Positions 1 to 11,769 of a stretch of DNA of 64,000 bases are shown in pieces. Below the pieces are notes generated by a model that saw only the letters and a program-made list of their open reading frames with translations, was not told the origin of the DNA and searched no databases. The DNA is taken from assembly GCA_025024175.1 (NCBI GenBank), contig QCXZ01000064.1, positions 10,912,001 through 10,976,000 on the forward strand, read 5' to 3'. A program made the translations under genes and the position numbers. Numbering within the stretch: position 1 is the first letter of the stretch; the number at the start of each line of letters is the position of its first letter. This DNA is from Rhyzopertha dominica. Its lineage: Eukaryota > Arthropoda > Insecta > Coleoptera > Bostrichidae.

Positions 1-129
1 CGAAATAAAACTACGTGTACTTCCGGTATCGATCAAAAATTTAGCGTTAAGATCCGGCATAAATATATGTGGCAAGTTTTTTGTGTTAACATTATAAGAA
101 TCTACACAGGGTCCTGGTTTTGGGAGGTC
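1..129 (-). CDS. start of gypsy-type pol (aspartic protease), cut by the window edge
   Basis: Read on the minus strand, a frame that is -1 relative to gag continues past the gag stop and encodes a peptide with the retropepsin active-site motif FLIDTGSTRSF at about 18-50. In gypsy/Ty3 elements the protease opens pol and cleaves the polyproteins. The frame overlaps the last gag codons, so pol is probably made by -1 frameshifting near 115-130. The local sequence TCCCAAAACC is only similar to a slippery heptamer, not a canonical one. The reverse transcriptase and integrase would lie outside the window to the left. Confidence 0.7.
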
Positions 130-1385
130 GATGGAAAATTTATCATGTCTTGTTCTTCTGTCGTCGGAATTTGAAATTCTGTTTCTTCTTGATAAATTTG
201 GTATTCGGGGTCTTGTTCGAATTCATAATTTTCACTGCCAGCTTCGAAATTTTCAGATTGTTCGTTTTGATCATTGTAATTTAATTCTTGTGAGATAAAG
301 TTTGGTTTCTGGCCAGTTGGTCTGAAGAAATTTTGGGGCTTTTGAAAATGAGTGAAATTTCGTTTCGATTGGTTAATGGTAGATGTACTCATAGGAGTTG
401 GCGTATACGGGGAATTTGGATTGCTGTTTCGTGTTTGACCTGAATATTGGGGCTTACCAAACACTTCAGCATTCGTAAAATATCTTTGTGGGCGAATAAC
501 GGGCTGAGGCACGTTTATAGGTCCTCTCGGAAATGAAGAAGGTTGAGGCTGACGGTACTGAACAGCCGGTGAATTAAATTGTGGAATACTTGCAAAATGA
601 TTTTGAAAACTTGACATCTGATTTTGATACTGGTTTGGTTTAAACAGAGAATTTCCGGGTGACATTTTCGTAAGCGGTCTGTGTTGACTCGCATTCAATG
701 AATGACTTTTATTTTGGGAATACAAAAAGTTTTCCTCCTCAATAACCATGGATAATGCTTGTTCGATGGTTTGAGGGTTCTTGACACGGATCATCATTTG
801 TATATTGCCAGGTATATTCCTAATAAAAGTTTGAAGTGCCAAATCGTCATAAGTTTTAATTCTAACAGTTTTTTCGGCAGCGGTGATCGGCAAGATACTA
901 GTTTTTGCTCTCACAAGTTCCCTAACATCTTGACAACGTTGCCCAAAGTTAAATATAGTCTCGTTTTTAAATGGTCGCAAAGTTATTATGTCTTGTATTA
1001 GACATTCGACGTTTCTTTGGTCCGAAAAAGTTTCAATCAAGGTGGCTCTTAACTTTTGCCATGTATCTATATCGGTACGGTTTCCTATCAATAGCAAAGC
1101 ACGATCTCTCAACTTCCCAATAATCGCGTTAACTAAAGTACTGTTGATATCATCCTTAACATTAATCGCGTTACCATACTTATTCACTAATCTATCGCAA
1201 AGATTTATGAAAATATTTAACGTATTTACATTTCCGTCATATGTGATTATGGAATCTAATTCTAATTTTAGTACATTAAAGTTTATTTCGCGAGTCATAT
1301 TTGTTTCGTTATCGGAATCGGATTCTAACCCTATTGTATTAAATAAATCGGCTACGTCGTCGATTTCTTCAGAATCGTTCGACAT
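102..1385 (-). CDS. gag: gypsy-type retrotransposon Gag, 427 aa
   Basis: This intact frame encodes an acidic N terminus (residues 1-35), a helical capsid-like region (about 40-225) and a long Gln/Asn/Pro/Phe-rich tail. I see no CCHC zinc knuckle, which agrees with the 17.6/297-like gypsy group, whose Gag often lacks one. Gag packages the element RNA into particles in the cytoplasm. The frame is followed at once by a protease in the -1 frame and preceded by a leader and a tRNA-type primer-binding site, so the assignment rests on context as well as composition. The frame has no stops or ambiguous bases, so the copy may be recent. A host-domesticated Gag is unlikely because the rest of the element is present. 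Confidence 0.75.
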   Translation of the reverse strand: MSNDSEEIDDVADLFNTIGLESDSDNETNMTREINFNVLKLELDSIITYDGNVNTLNIFINLCDRLVNKYGNAINVKDDINSTLVNAIIGKLRDRALLLIGNRTDIDTWQKLRATLIETFSDQRNVECLIQDIITLRPFKNETIFNFGQRCQDVRELVRAKTSILPITAAEKTVRIKTYDDLALQTFIRNIPGNIQMMIRVKNPQTIEQALSMVIEEENFLYSQNKSHSLNASQHRPLTKMSPGNSLFKPNQYQNQMSSFQNHFASIPQFNSPAVQYRQPQPSSFPRGPINVPQPVIRPQRYFTNAEVFGKPQYSGQTRNSNPNSPYTPTPMSTSTINQSKRNFTHFQKPQNFFRPTGQKPNFISQELNYNDQNEQSENFEAGSENYEFEQDPEYQIYQEETEFQIPTTEEQDMINFPSTSQNQDPV

Positions 1386-1714
1386 ACAATTATTATAAAG
1401 CGTAAGAAAGGAAAATATAGGTACTCACAGTTTAAGGATAGGTCTCATGCCTTTTCTTGTCTTCTTAAAACTAGGTCTCGGGACGACTGCGATAGTCAGC
1501 TTTTACGTGGTGGCCTCTTGGTGAAGTTCCGTATGCAGCGGCGATACTTCTTTAACCTTCGGTCTCCACGGAGTCCTATGTGCTGTCAATGGGTTGATGG
1601 AGTCTTCCTCTGGTCTGGTCACGTATTCCGCGTCGGCACCAGGTCCAAAATCAACTCGATTCGAATTGCCGGTAAATGGTTAACACCAACGAAATTTCGA
1701 AAAATTCTCCGACA
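1386..1714 (-). other. 5' leader of the gypsy-type element
   Basis: This is untranslated sequence between the primer-binding site and the Gag start codon. The plus-strand open frame here (1518-1724) is a chance frame. No other feature is visible. Confidence 0.5.
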
Positions 1715-1732
1715 ATCCTACTGACTGCGCCA
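1715..1732 (-). other. primer-binding site, Ser-tRNA type
   Basis: The minus strand reads TGGCGCAGTCAGTAGGAT. This is the form used by 17.6/297-type gypsy elements, where it pairs with the 3' end of a tRNA, usually serine, to prime minus-strand DNA synthesis. It sits one base inside the presumed LTR end, as expected. Confidence 0.75.
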
Positions 1733-1733
1733 A

Positions 1734-2100
1734 TGATGTTTTCGGTAAACGAAAACGAGTTTTTAAAAAATTTTATTTTAAAATTACTGCGTACAGCTCT
1801 AAAGCTATCTAGGAACTGAGCTAACAAGCAAAACTACATATGTAAGAAATGTCGGTGTGGTAATATAATACGCCGACTTGATAAGGTGTCGCATGAGTGC
1901 GACATACGGGGAATCTCGATGTTAAAGTCCTGCGTTGGCGGATTTGTGCACTGGTTTCCCAGGGGGCCGAATACATGACTCATACAATTTACGTGATCAG
2001 TCCATCTATTCGGTGATCGGAGTATAGTATAGTATGAACGTCCGTGAAATAAAAATAGATTGATAGTGTTTCTTATACACTCGATTAAAAGAAGCCTGCT
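1734..2100 (-). repeat. 5' LTR of the gypsy-type element (inner end defined, outer end not)
   Basis: The LTR should end immediately next to the primer-binding site, with a terminal CA on the minus strand at 1734-1735. A minus-strand AATAAA poly(A) signal lies near 1770-1777. The partner LTR is outside the window, so the outer boundary cannot be set by comparison; 2100 is a placeholder. No other genes are seen here. Confidence 0.45.
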
Positions 2101-4018
2101 CTAAATTCAGATTTTATAATTCCATTGTACCTACCCCAATTTTCACGGTCTTTACACTTCCTTTCACTTCCAAAATTTAGTAGTCGTTTACGTACTGATG
2201 CAACTCGTGGTGATATAAAATTCCCTAGAATATATCCGTATGAATAGTATATTAATCATCCGATTTTCTCAACAAACTGCCTAGATCCCGACTGTTACAT
2301 ACAGATTGATCAATTATATTGCTCATATGGTTAATAAATTATTTGGTGATTAGTTTAAGACAAAAACTTGCACAGGAAGACATCAAAATAATAACCCTTA
2401 TAACCGCTTTTGCTACTGAGCGCAAAAAGGTAGGGCAGCCCTTGGCCGACAGCTTGGGTCGTGAGTAAAGCGTTGGAGCACTTGGGCGCCACGCAGTTTA
2501 TTAAAGAGACTCTAAACGACTAACTGCGAAGTCGAATTTTGAAATAAAACAATTAAAACCTGTAATAACGAATAATTATTTAACAAAATGAGATTTGACA
2601 CAATGACAAATTTTGACAATTTGGAAGTGACAGATAAAATGGGGCCCCGCAGTAGTACTACCAACTTTACAAGTATGACTATTTTTTAGTTAAATTAAAA
2701 GAATTGAAAATCTAGCCTTGTCTTAGGCAATCCTTTGGGTAATGCAGCCACTGGCAGCGTACGTGCTTCTTTCCGATTCGAGACCGTTGTCCTCTTTGGG
2801 CCCTTTGTGGAAGGTAGGGTTTCCTACTCGAACTTCCGTTCTAACAATGGTAATGGTCCGTGGGTCTCTACTTGACTCGGGGGGTAGGTAGCGGTAGCGG
2901 TACAACTCAAGGTAGTATCATACGTAGGTAGAACAAAGGTAGAAAGAACCAGATTATAATAAAAAACCCTAAGATATATTAGCATATTAGAAAACAGNTA
3001 ATATTCCACAAAAAACACGCACCTCTGTTAGAGGGTTCTGTTATTGACTAATAGGGAATTTATAATTTTCCGAGNTGCCGGAATTTCTTTCTAGTAAGCC
3101 NTCAGAGACTTAAGGTAAGGTAAGTTTTAAGATAACACTCGCTATTTTTTTGTTATTCGTTTCTATTTTTTTTCGTTTTTTTTCAGTTTGACAACTGTCA
3201 GGCAATGTGATTGTTATCATCTTAGATATTGATAAGCAAAAGCTACCAACCAGATTGCTACACCCTTGAGATGTGTGCTGTCGTGTAAGAAAGTAGCACT
3301 CTATTCATAACCATCCTAAAATAAAAATTATTACTAAAGACGTTAAAAATAAATAATTTGATAACGAACTGATCTGTTATTCCATCCAAACTAATCTTGC
3401 ATAACGCTTCAATTATCAAATTAGAATTTAGCAGGCACAAGCTGATTAAAATTTTATTATTTACATAACCAATTCATGCAGCTCGCGCGATTATGGGAAT
3501 TTTCTCCACAAACCGCTGTTAAATCCATGAAAATAAAATCAGCTTGAACAATTACCCGACTGTAATAATTACTCGACGCGTACCCAGGTGACATTTCCTA
3601 TACAGCCATTATTATTCAAACCCACGCCATAACAGACACTAGGTTTCGTGCGTCATTGTGAACCGGGCTACAGCCCTTTATTGTGTCAACCGTGATATGC
3701 ATTGTTTCGCCTTTAGGCGAAATTCACGCCGCGTACACCGAGAGCCGCGGTTGCCTTCACTGATCGCCAGATATGGACGAAACATCTACACCGAAGCAGT
3801 GTTGCCACATTATAGGANCGGAAATTGCNCGTGACGTGATCATAATGTCCAGGAATTACGATTAAAAATAAAAAAAAAATGTTTTCTAAACAGTTTATTC
3901 CAGTAAAGTACACAAAAATATAAACAATTTCTGATTTTGATTAGTCCGTTTTCCTATTTATATAAGCAGTGGGGGATTTTATAAAAAGCCGAGCTTATTT
4001 TAGCCAAAGGCACGTTCG
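2101..4018. other. no recognisable gene
   Basis: The stretch is AT-rich and partly outer LTR or flank. A minus-strand open reading at 2723-2905 is GC-richer and low in stops but matches no family I know. Single N bases at 2998, 3075, 3101, 3818 and 3829 mark poor assembly quality. Confidence 0.4.
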
Positions 4019-4019
4019 C

Positions 4020-4053
4020 TACGTTTCTCCGCCAATGTAAGGCTTCCTCAGGC
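4020..4053 (-). ncRNA. hammerhead-ribozyme-like relic
   Basis: The minus strand reads CTGAGGA (4045-4051), one extra A, a short GCC/GGC stem II (4041-4043 with 4031-4033), then GAAACGTA (4020-4027). The core boxes fit a hammerhead, but stem I is only about two pairs and three bases intervene before GAAA. It is probably an inactive relic from a retroelement. Confidence 0.35.
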
Positions 4054-4057
4054 TTCT

Positions 4058-5100
4058 GCTAGAAATTTGGAAAACACGCCTTACAACATAGGAGGAACAT
4101 CAATTTATTATTCAGCATTGTGCAGCACTAACAACGTTGCACCGAGAATATTACCAACCTTTTAACTATTCTAATACTAATTTGTTAAAATTATCTTCAA
4201 AATTTACTTGATAAGACAATCACACTTCGATCGGACTTCTTAAGCTTACAACCTTATCACTTTTGCTGGAAAATAACTTTCTGTAGGACTATCAAAGAAC
4301 AATTTGGTTCCAATATTCATAGAAAATTAAAGTTAGTCTCAAGATTATTGAAGCGCCGTACTAGATTAAAAAATAAATTGGTATTCCTCCTAGGTTGTAA
4401 GAAGGAACATCAATCTTGGAGGCCAACACAAGAGCTTGGAGATTCCCTAGACTGGGGGAGAAACCTAGCAAATAAACGAGTCCTTGACTGAATCATGTCC
4501 GGTTTTTGAGAAAATTTTTCCTTGCTTAACACGAACGAATCAACATCCATTTTCTAAGTGAGAAAGTGATGTAACTATCTGTGGGGACTAAGGTTAAATT
4601 TAATCTTGCTATTGGCTAGTATCCGCAATAACTTTGCTTACTGGAAAAAGTAATACCTAGTGATCGCACCTTGAAACAATTTCATAAGCTTAACTGCATT
4701 CAAGAGTAATACTTGAATATCGCTTTGTCCAAAGCTGATAGCTATTCCTGGATATGGCTTTCTTTCGAACTCTTGCTTGGATAGGTTACCATGGAATACT
4801 GCAACAGTTCGCGTTATCCATCATAAGTCAGAACCTTTTAATATTGGCAATAGCTGTTCTTCTATACATTGCAGAAAGTGTGTGTTGTTTATGCGAGCAT
4901 GATAATCACTTAGCGCACCTTGGATTAAAAAATCAGTGACGCACATTCCGTCTAAGTGTCTAATTATACTTGGTATCTTCAGAAGCTCTCGCATAGATCA
5001 TTGATTTTGCCACCACCTCTCTCAAAATGTCGTCTTAAAACACATCTATAAATAGCTTTTTCTGCTTTAATTTTTGGAACGTAGCTTGGAAGGATGCAGG
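4058..5100. other. no recognisable gene
   Basis: Non-coding in all frames as far as I can tell. A short open frame at 4754-4939 has no family resemblance. It may include decayed flank of the transposase relic to its right. Confidence 0.35.
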
Positions 5101-5102
5101 CC

Positions 5103-5238
5103 TCAAGAAAAGAAGTAAAATAATTTATACAGAACGTATCTGTCATGTCCTTTCTTCCACTTCAAACCCATGCCTCTTAGGATCTGTTGTACACCCACAT
5201 GCAGTGTTTCTTTCGTTATCAGCGTATCCTGAAACGAT
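5103..5238 (-). pseudogene. possible Tc1/mariner-like transposase N-terminal relic
   Basis: A minus-strand frame carries the string ILRGMGLKWKKG. This resembles the helix-turn-helix part of IS630/Tc1-type insect transposases, where an LRKILR-x-G-F-x-WKK pattern is common. The frame ends in a stop at 5103 and no DDE region follows. The match is short and based on memory of the family, so chance similarity is possible. Confidence 0.3.
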
Positions 5239-5955
5239 CGAGGGCAACTCTGAATTTAAAAAATGCACTCCGAAAAAATGATATTCATAGCAGAGATCCA
5301 AGACAAATTTCCGGCTCACATGACTTAGCTTCTTCTGTCAACTGTCAACTTCTGAAGTGCTGGAAATGTCAACCACATGTTTTGACGTGGACACGTCTTT
5401 GCTCTCGTTTTAGGAGGCTTTATGTGGCGTACTACCTTAAAACGTGCCATCTAGCGGTGCCGATAGGCATAATACGGTTTTAGCGGTAATACAAAACTCT
5501 GTATACACAAGACCTTAAGCTCGAAAGTAGATACCTGCCTCACTAGTCTGTACTGTATTCGTCAACGGTTAATAACATGTAAAACAATCAGATGTCGTTA
5601 AGTTTGTGTAATGTAAACAAGCTAATCCGATTGTATTGAACCGATAACTTGCCAGCATTAACGCATTAACGCCATAACCTTTTCTATAATGCATCAGACG
5701 TGTCCACATTAATATTATGAGTGTATCGAACAATCATGCAATGACCTTATAAGCTTTTAGGATGAACTAAACAAATTTCAAGTGTAAATTCCTGTTTTTA
5801 TGAATAGGAGCTACACCGACCTGGGTTGTGCTATTTTTGACTTCAGAACATACCCTAAAGAAGACCAAACCACGATTTCTAATATTAAAGATCACAGTCA
5901 AATGTATTAATAATGATTATAAGACATAGTTCATTGAATTTGCGGGCTAATATAT
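5239..5955. other. no recognisable gene
   Basis: Non-coding stretch between the transposase-like relic and the tRNA-related repeat. A plus-strand open frame across 5187-5483 is antisense to the relic and not convincing. Confidence 0.35.
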
Positions 5956-6170
5956 TTATGAAAAAGTACCGCCAGCTTTGACCGGGAATCGAACTCGTGA
6001 ACTTTCTCCCGTGATGCCATGCACACCACAAAACCCTATTCAGTTTCCAGGTCAAAGCGGCATATATACATACGTCAAACTTTACTTTAATATGTAACAC
6101 TACTGAATGCCATCCGGCGATTTATAGGCGAATCGCTCGTCGCTCTTTATTTGCAAGCTTAAGAACAGAC
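5956..6170 (-). repeat. tRNA-related dispersed repeat, copy 1
   Basis: This segment aligns with 39237-39480. It shares a minus-strand tRNA-like block with a B-box-like GTTCGATTCC at about 5984-5995, then the segments around 6055-6075, 6105-6145 and the final CGGTGGCCAGA. The tRNA-like part has lost cloverleaf pairing, so this is a repeat and not a tRNA gene. The 43-bp inverted repeats present around copy 2 are absent here, so the core moved or decayed independently. Confidence 0.55.
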
Positions 6171-9004
6171 TTATGCTACGGTGGCCAGAACACTAATTAA
6201 CAGCTGTAACTGAAAACAGCGAGTACTAAGCAAAAATGAGATACAGGCAAAATCGCATCCCAGTTCCGAAAGAATACAATAATAAATGACTGCCGTATAG
6301 GTGACCACATCTGCAATGTAACGCTAAAATCGAAACCGTTACAAACAGCACACCACCTATGATCTAAACTTAGCTCTAAACGCAAAAAGGTAAACTCCTA
6401 AAGACTATTAACGACTATGTAAATTTCCATTCGCAGGCATGACAGTTAAGAAGGGTTCGTACGCTACTCTGGGGTCCAAAAACAAGTTCTGCGGAATTAA
6501 TCGTACAAGCCTTATTTTTCAATATTTTGTTTATATCTTTGGCTCATTGCAGACAAAGGTTTAAACTGCAGGGTTTACTGAACTGAAAAAACAAATAATA
6601 TGAATAAAACGCCTAAGTTTGCATGCTTTTTACGAGGAATGAAGGCCACGTTTTTAGTTTTTATTCAGTAGTCCCTGCAGTTTCATTCTTTATCTACCTG
6701 CGTTTGAGTCATACGGCGAGGCTCGGGCTGCACGACCAAAACGTTCTAATTTAAGTGTATGAAGCCAGTGACGTCACTTTTCTTGCAGTGGGATAAATAA
6801 TGCTGTAAGGGGCAGTAGAGACACGTACGTATTCCTCTTAACAATCCCTCAGCTTCGTACACCACGTACCTGCATAGCCATTAAGGACGCAAAAGTTGGT
6901 GTTCTGCATGTAAATGTAATAGATAGTTATAGAAAAATACCCTCAATATAATATATAGTATGTATCTCAAAACGCAAAGCGGTTACAAAAATTCTATTTT
7001 CAAAGATAAAATCAACAATATGGCAATGCTGCACCCAAGTTGACTTTCAGAGGCGGTGTTTATTTGCGTAAGGAATACACGTGCCGAGTACGTAGTGCGA
7101 GTTTAGTAATACATGTTCAAGAACTTCGCGACCTTTTGCATGCATGTTGCCTTTGTAGGAGCATGTGGTGTTAGAGAAACATAGCTTGTTTACACTTAAA
7201 ATCTTTCGACCTTACGAGTTGTATTACAACGTATTGAGTCAGCGGACAGTTTCGCAGGTGCGCCGTTTTCGGTACGTGTGTGAAATGAATTCGGTTTTGT
7301 TGGAATGATACTAACTGTTCGTGGTACCTACCTAAAGATAGTATCCGTTAATGCTATAATTTTCTGCATGTTATTCTTATCCTATCGTTACTCTCATAAT
7401 TTTTGTTCCAATGCTTGCTGTACATTTGTATTGGATATCATGTAGGCAGTCTGTATCGAATAATATTGTAATGCCTTCGGTTCACTCTGCTTTTCAAAAC
7501 AGAAAATTAACATTACTTAACGATACAGATCTAGCTCTTTCAGGCTTTACGATTAGGCAGAGACTTTCTGTAATAGCCATTTATATAAAAAGAAAGGCAT
7601 GAGGAACTTTCCTGGACTGGTCGCAGTTTGTCCAATAAAGCTAAATTACACACGGGTTGCATACAAAGCTTTATGTTCGACTTGAAAAAATTATTAATTT
7701 CTATTTAAAAACATAAATACCGTATCTAATAGAATCCCGTGTTTTCTGTCCCTCACGTTTGATAGATGATGACAATTCCGTGTCAAAATTGCAAAATTTC
7801 GTTAAATTATATACAAGAAGGTTAGAATTTTTGCCCAAATCAAGAAAAACGCAGTGAACTACGTCATGTATATATAGTGGAAGTTAAAAATTCTTCGTAA
7901 GCTAACCTAAGATAAAAATTTGTCCTGCAAATCTTACGTGTAGTCATACTGTTGGTAACAGTGAATGTCACAGTAAATTAAAACTGTCTAGTTCGGTAAA
8001 GTGCTATTTTACGTCCTCTAAATTTAAATTATACGTAAAAAACCTAATAACCGAGTAACTTTGATGTTTAGACATTGTTAATTTTTGTTAGGGTTTCTGT
8101 TTCGGTATCGCAAAATTGCGAATTACGGTTCCGTTTTTGGTTACGCCTGAGGTTCGGTTTGGATTACTGGTACATACCATACTCGTATGTAACCACGGTC
8201 ACTGCTTCTGTCTTCCAGCAGCCATGTTCGTTTTGCTTTGAAAACGCAACTCTATTGTCAGTATATCCAAAGATGATTTCACCGCGAAAGTCTTTGCTGG
8301 ATGGCTAATACGCGTCTTAATTTGTGAAAAACGTAACTCTAGACTGTCTGTGCAGGAATTATAGTAGTAAAGAGACTGAGAGATGAAGGGCTGCCAAAAC
8401 TGAAAAGTGCCAAGTAGTCTATCGAGGAGTTTAGATATACCTAATGATTAAACTTTATTACGCATCACTTTGATTGTAACATGCAACGATCAATAGCTTT
8501 ACGTATTAGCTTTATTGCCAATGAAAATGAGACCATTTGCAATATAAAGCCTAATGGTACTCCATCAAATGCAGGCATGTCCGCAATAAATGCGATGCAA
8601 ATTAAAGGCAACGTGAGCATGTTTCAAGTACGTACCTGGTTTACGGTATTTTAAGCGGTTTCAAAATTAAATTCCTGCTGTTTCATTATAAAACATAAAA
8701 CTATAATGAAGGAGAAACCAGAATTGGTAATAAATTAATATTTATTAATGAATAGTTATAGTTTTGCTTCGCGGAATCAATTAGAACTTCGAAGAGTAAG
8801 CGTAATAAGCCTTCTGGTTCTAAAAAATACTGCCTAATAAATCTGTTAGTTTTATAAAGCGGCGCATTTATAAATAAAAATCTTAGTTTAACTTCGATGT
8901 ATACAATTTTTTCAAAATACGACGCTTTTGCAAACATTGACTTGTGAAAGGATGATTATCTCGTTGATATAATTATTACTAAGAAGATTCCGGACACATT
9001 ATCA
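6171..9004. other. no recognisable gene
   Basis: I see no convincing gene, repeat or RNA in this AT-rich stretch. Short open frames at 7411, 8075 and 8701 lack any family signature. Confidence 0.35.
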
Positions 9005-9603
9005 GTGTCTCCGAAGCTGCGACAGTTTATAGAAAGTAGTGATAGTGATGAGTTTCACTTTAACGAAACAACCAGTGACTTTCCACAACACAGTAACTCT
9101 AAGCCAAATGACTGGTCAGACACAAAAATCAAACTTGTGGTGGCCCAAGTTTACCTGGAAGCTTCAAAAAGACTGATAAAATTGGAAAACTATCAGTGAC
9201 AATAGTATACCATCAATTTTATAAACACTAAAAATAAAATAAACACGATAAAAATAAAAATGCGTCGTTGCCGAGTTGAAAATAAATTCCAACAAAGTTA
9301 AGAAACACGTTGAAACACCAGAAGTAAACTCCGGTGGTCTCTTAACATCGGGAAAACACCTACAATGTACCCAGACTAGCTGCAGAAATAAGACAAGCTG
9401 TGATAATCCAATCAATTGAGACCGAGAAATCTACAGTTGTAGTAGGAAATGACACCTTTACGAACCCAGACTATTCCTTTTCGAGTGCTTGGTTATATGC
9501 TGAACAAATCAACCCTCAAATAACTACAATAGACTTAAGCTTCCAGGAAAGGATTTTTCGCTTGAGTATTTACCGAAAAGGGAAAGAGCATCTAGTCCTT
9601 TAA
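9005..9603 (+). other. two short unrecognised open frames
   Basis: Frames at 9005-9199 (64 codons, acidic N terminus) and 9400-9603 (67 codons) lie just upstream of a LINE endonuclease relic on the same strand. They could be remnants of its ORF1, but neither has a zinc knuckle, RRM or coiled coil that I can identify, so this is only positional inference. Confidence 0.25.
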
Positions 9604-9774
9604 AGTGGAAGCCGATTAGTCACTCCTAGAAAAATTATATGATGCCAAGTTATGGCCCGAAGGTATAGTGGTGAAACAATTCTGTTTTTTTTTTCGAAAA
9701 AAAAATCTGTCTACAATACAAAAGAGCAAGCCGAACAGTTCAATTTTTAAATTGTTAAATCTGAATAAATTAAT

Positions 9775-11060
9775 ATGCTAAATATGTACCCATCTCAAAA
9801 TAACATTGATGTGCTTGCCATCACAAAACATTGATAGACAGAAGCAAATATAGATAGCTTACTTTAATGAGACATTAATATGTGCAAAAACCAACTTATA
9901 CATTAAAAAAGTGATGACAGTAATGAAATTATCAGAAGAAACACATATAGAGCTAGCTGTTGTGGAAGTGTGTAGAAAAAATATTGTCGTATTGGCAGTA
10001 TATAGGTCACCGACAGAAAACATCGGTATATTTTTGCAGAAAGCCTTACTAGTATTAAATCAAAATGCAAAAATATTTATAGCAGGTGACTTTAACATAA
10101 ATTTCCAACAAGAGTCGTAAGAAAAATTTAAACTAATCAACTTGTGTATATGCTTCGAGTTGAAAATAAGAACTCTGGAGCCTTCTACGGTAACATATAC
10201 AACGTCAACATGTATAGATAACATAGCCACTAATCTTAGCACTAAAACTGTCATTGTCGATACAGTAATCCTGCATATGTTTGATCATATAGCGCAAGTA
10301 TTTAGATTAAATAATTATAAAACTGATGTAATGATGATGATGTAATTGAATTTTTCGAAATAGGAATGAGTAAAAAAAAACATCCTATTTTCTACGGAAA
10401 ATCGTGGTGATTCACAGAAATGTTATCGTCCTATTTCTGTGATTCCGACAATCTCTAAAATCTTAGAAATGATTATAAATGAGAGACAGAATTTTTCGAA
10501 AAATACATTTTAATGTAACAACAGAAAAAAACAGAACAGAAAAATTCTATCGTTGCTGCCATTAATGGCGTTATTCAGCATATACTAACTGCACAAGATA
10601 ATGAGAATCAGGTAATCATGGGTTGCTGTGATCTTTCGAGAGTCTTCGACACTGTTCAGCACAAGGTGTTTCTACCAAAGTTTGGAATAGTATGACATCA
10701 GAAGCATCGCTTTAATAATATTCGAATCGTATCTGTCAAATATAAATCAAGTAATTGAATAAAAGAAATAAACGTCAGGGAGTGAAAGAATTGAACATAG
10801 TGTTTCTCAGGGAATATATAATTTATACCAATGACTTAATAACTAATGTTTCACAATATACCGCATGTTGCTTTGCTGATGATACTTCACACATTGTTAA
10901 AGAAAACTCTGTCCAACAAGCTAAGGAACTAATGAATGTCACACTTCAACAATCCTAAAACTGTATGGACTCAAATATGTTGAAGAATCGGTCCTGCAGA
11001 GCAAAGAGCAAATCAATTCACCACAGCATGTAACTGTTTTATAATACTCGGATATAACGT
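9775..11060 (+). pseudogene. decayed jockey/CR1-like LINE (endonuclease and reverse transcriptase)
   Basis: Scattered in-frame pieces run in the expected order. The APE-type endonuclease start (NIDVLAITKH, near 9805) is followed by the endonuclease core at 9911-10120 ending in IFIAGDFNINF. A reverse-transcriptase block near 10560-10690 includes IMGCCDLSRVFDTVQHK, and a later block at 10830-10960 has the catalytic YADD-type motif read as CFADDT. Many stops and frameshifts separate them, so the copy is dead. In live elements these domains nick the target and copy the RNA into the chromosome. The 3' part is missing and replaced by the repeat that starts at 11127. Confidence 0.7.
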
Positions 11061-11126
11061 TAAAAATGTCCCATGCATTCAGCCTCTGGTTTATAGATGA
11101 ATTCGCAAACGATTGCTCTTGGGTTT

Positions 11127-11409
11127 TATATAATTTACTAACAGATTAGAAAATAGAACTTTCTATACTTTAACAATGTGTCCTTATAAACTAATGGCTA
11201 GTAGCCACGTGCAGCTACAGTAATGAGTTTAGAAATAGGAAATGGTCCCCACTGTATTCTTAACAGTGTGTCCTACTTTAAGGTTGATTTCCTGCAATAA
11301 TAAATTTCTCTTCTATTGACAGTGGATTCTCTATCTAATGGATTACATGCAGGTGCATAACTTATTTTAGTTTTTAAAGCACACTGCTAGAGTTGCAGTT
11401 TAGCATAAA
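11127..11409. repeat. 283-bp direct repeat, left copy
   Basis: Nearly identical to 12461-12743, at a constant offset of 1334 bases and with no net indel. The pair frames a Penelope-derived insert. It does not occur beside the related insert at 21.1 kb, so it is not part of the Penelope element. Confidence 0.85.
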
Positions 11410-11760
11410 GAGATCAATGCTGAAGTGTACTTTACTCAAATTCGCATAAGACAAAATCCGTCTCGACTTTTATATCAATCAAACGATGAGCCCTTAACAA
11501 ATCGAAAGCAGGATTTGAAAGTTAGTTTTTATTTACTTATTACAGATAATTCACGAGCTTCTGTTGAAGAAAGATTACCTGCACTTGAGCTGTGTACAGA
11601 TACATTTAGTTTTGTATCTAAGTATGATGGTATGAGTCCAGTAACTAAAAAAAGGTTGTCTTTCTTTCAAATAATTGAAAACAACTATATTCAGAAGCGT
11701 ATTAATTGGTTGGTACTACTAAGTATTTGGAAGGTATTTCTGATAATTCAAGGCAGTTGA
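11410..11760 (+). other. conserved plus-strand open frame X, copy 1
   Basis: A 111-codon frame opens at 11425 and is almost identical to 21137-21471, with very few differences (for example 11572-11580 versus its partner). It lies antisense at the distal end of the Penelope-like 3' untranslated region in both copies. Its sequence faintly recalls the middle of ZMYM/hAT-type transposases (a segment rich in Phe and Leu before a run of charged residues), but I cannot confirm that. It may simply be non-coding sequence that travels with the Penelope element. Confidence 0.4.
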
Positions 11761-11769
11761 ACATCTTAG

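Noticed and set aside
759..1398. Plus-strand open frames across gag (759-1001, 988-1398)
   Set aside because: They are antisense shadows of the gag frame, which has clear retrotransposon context.
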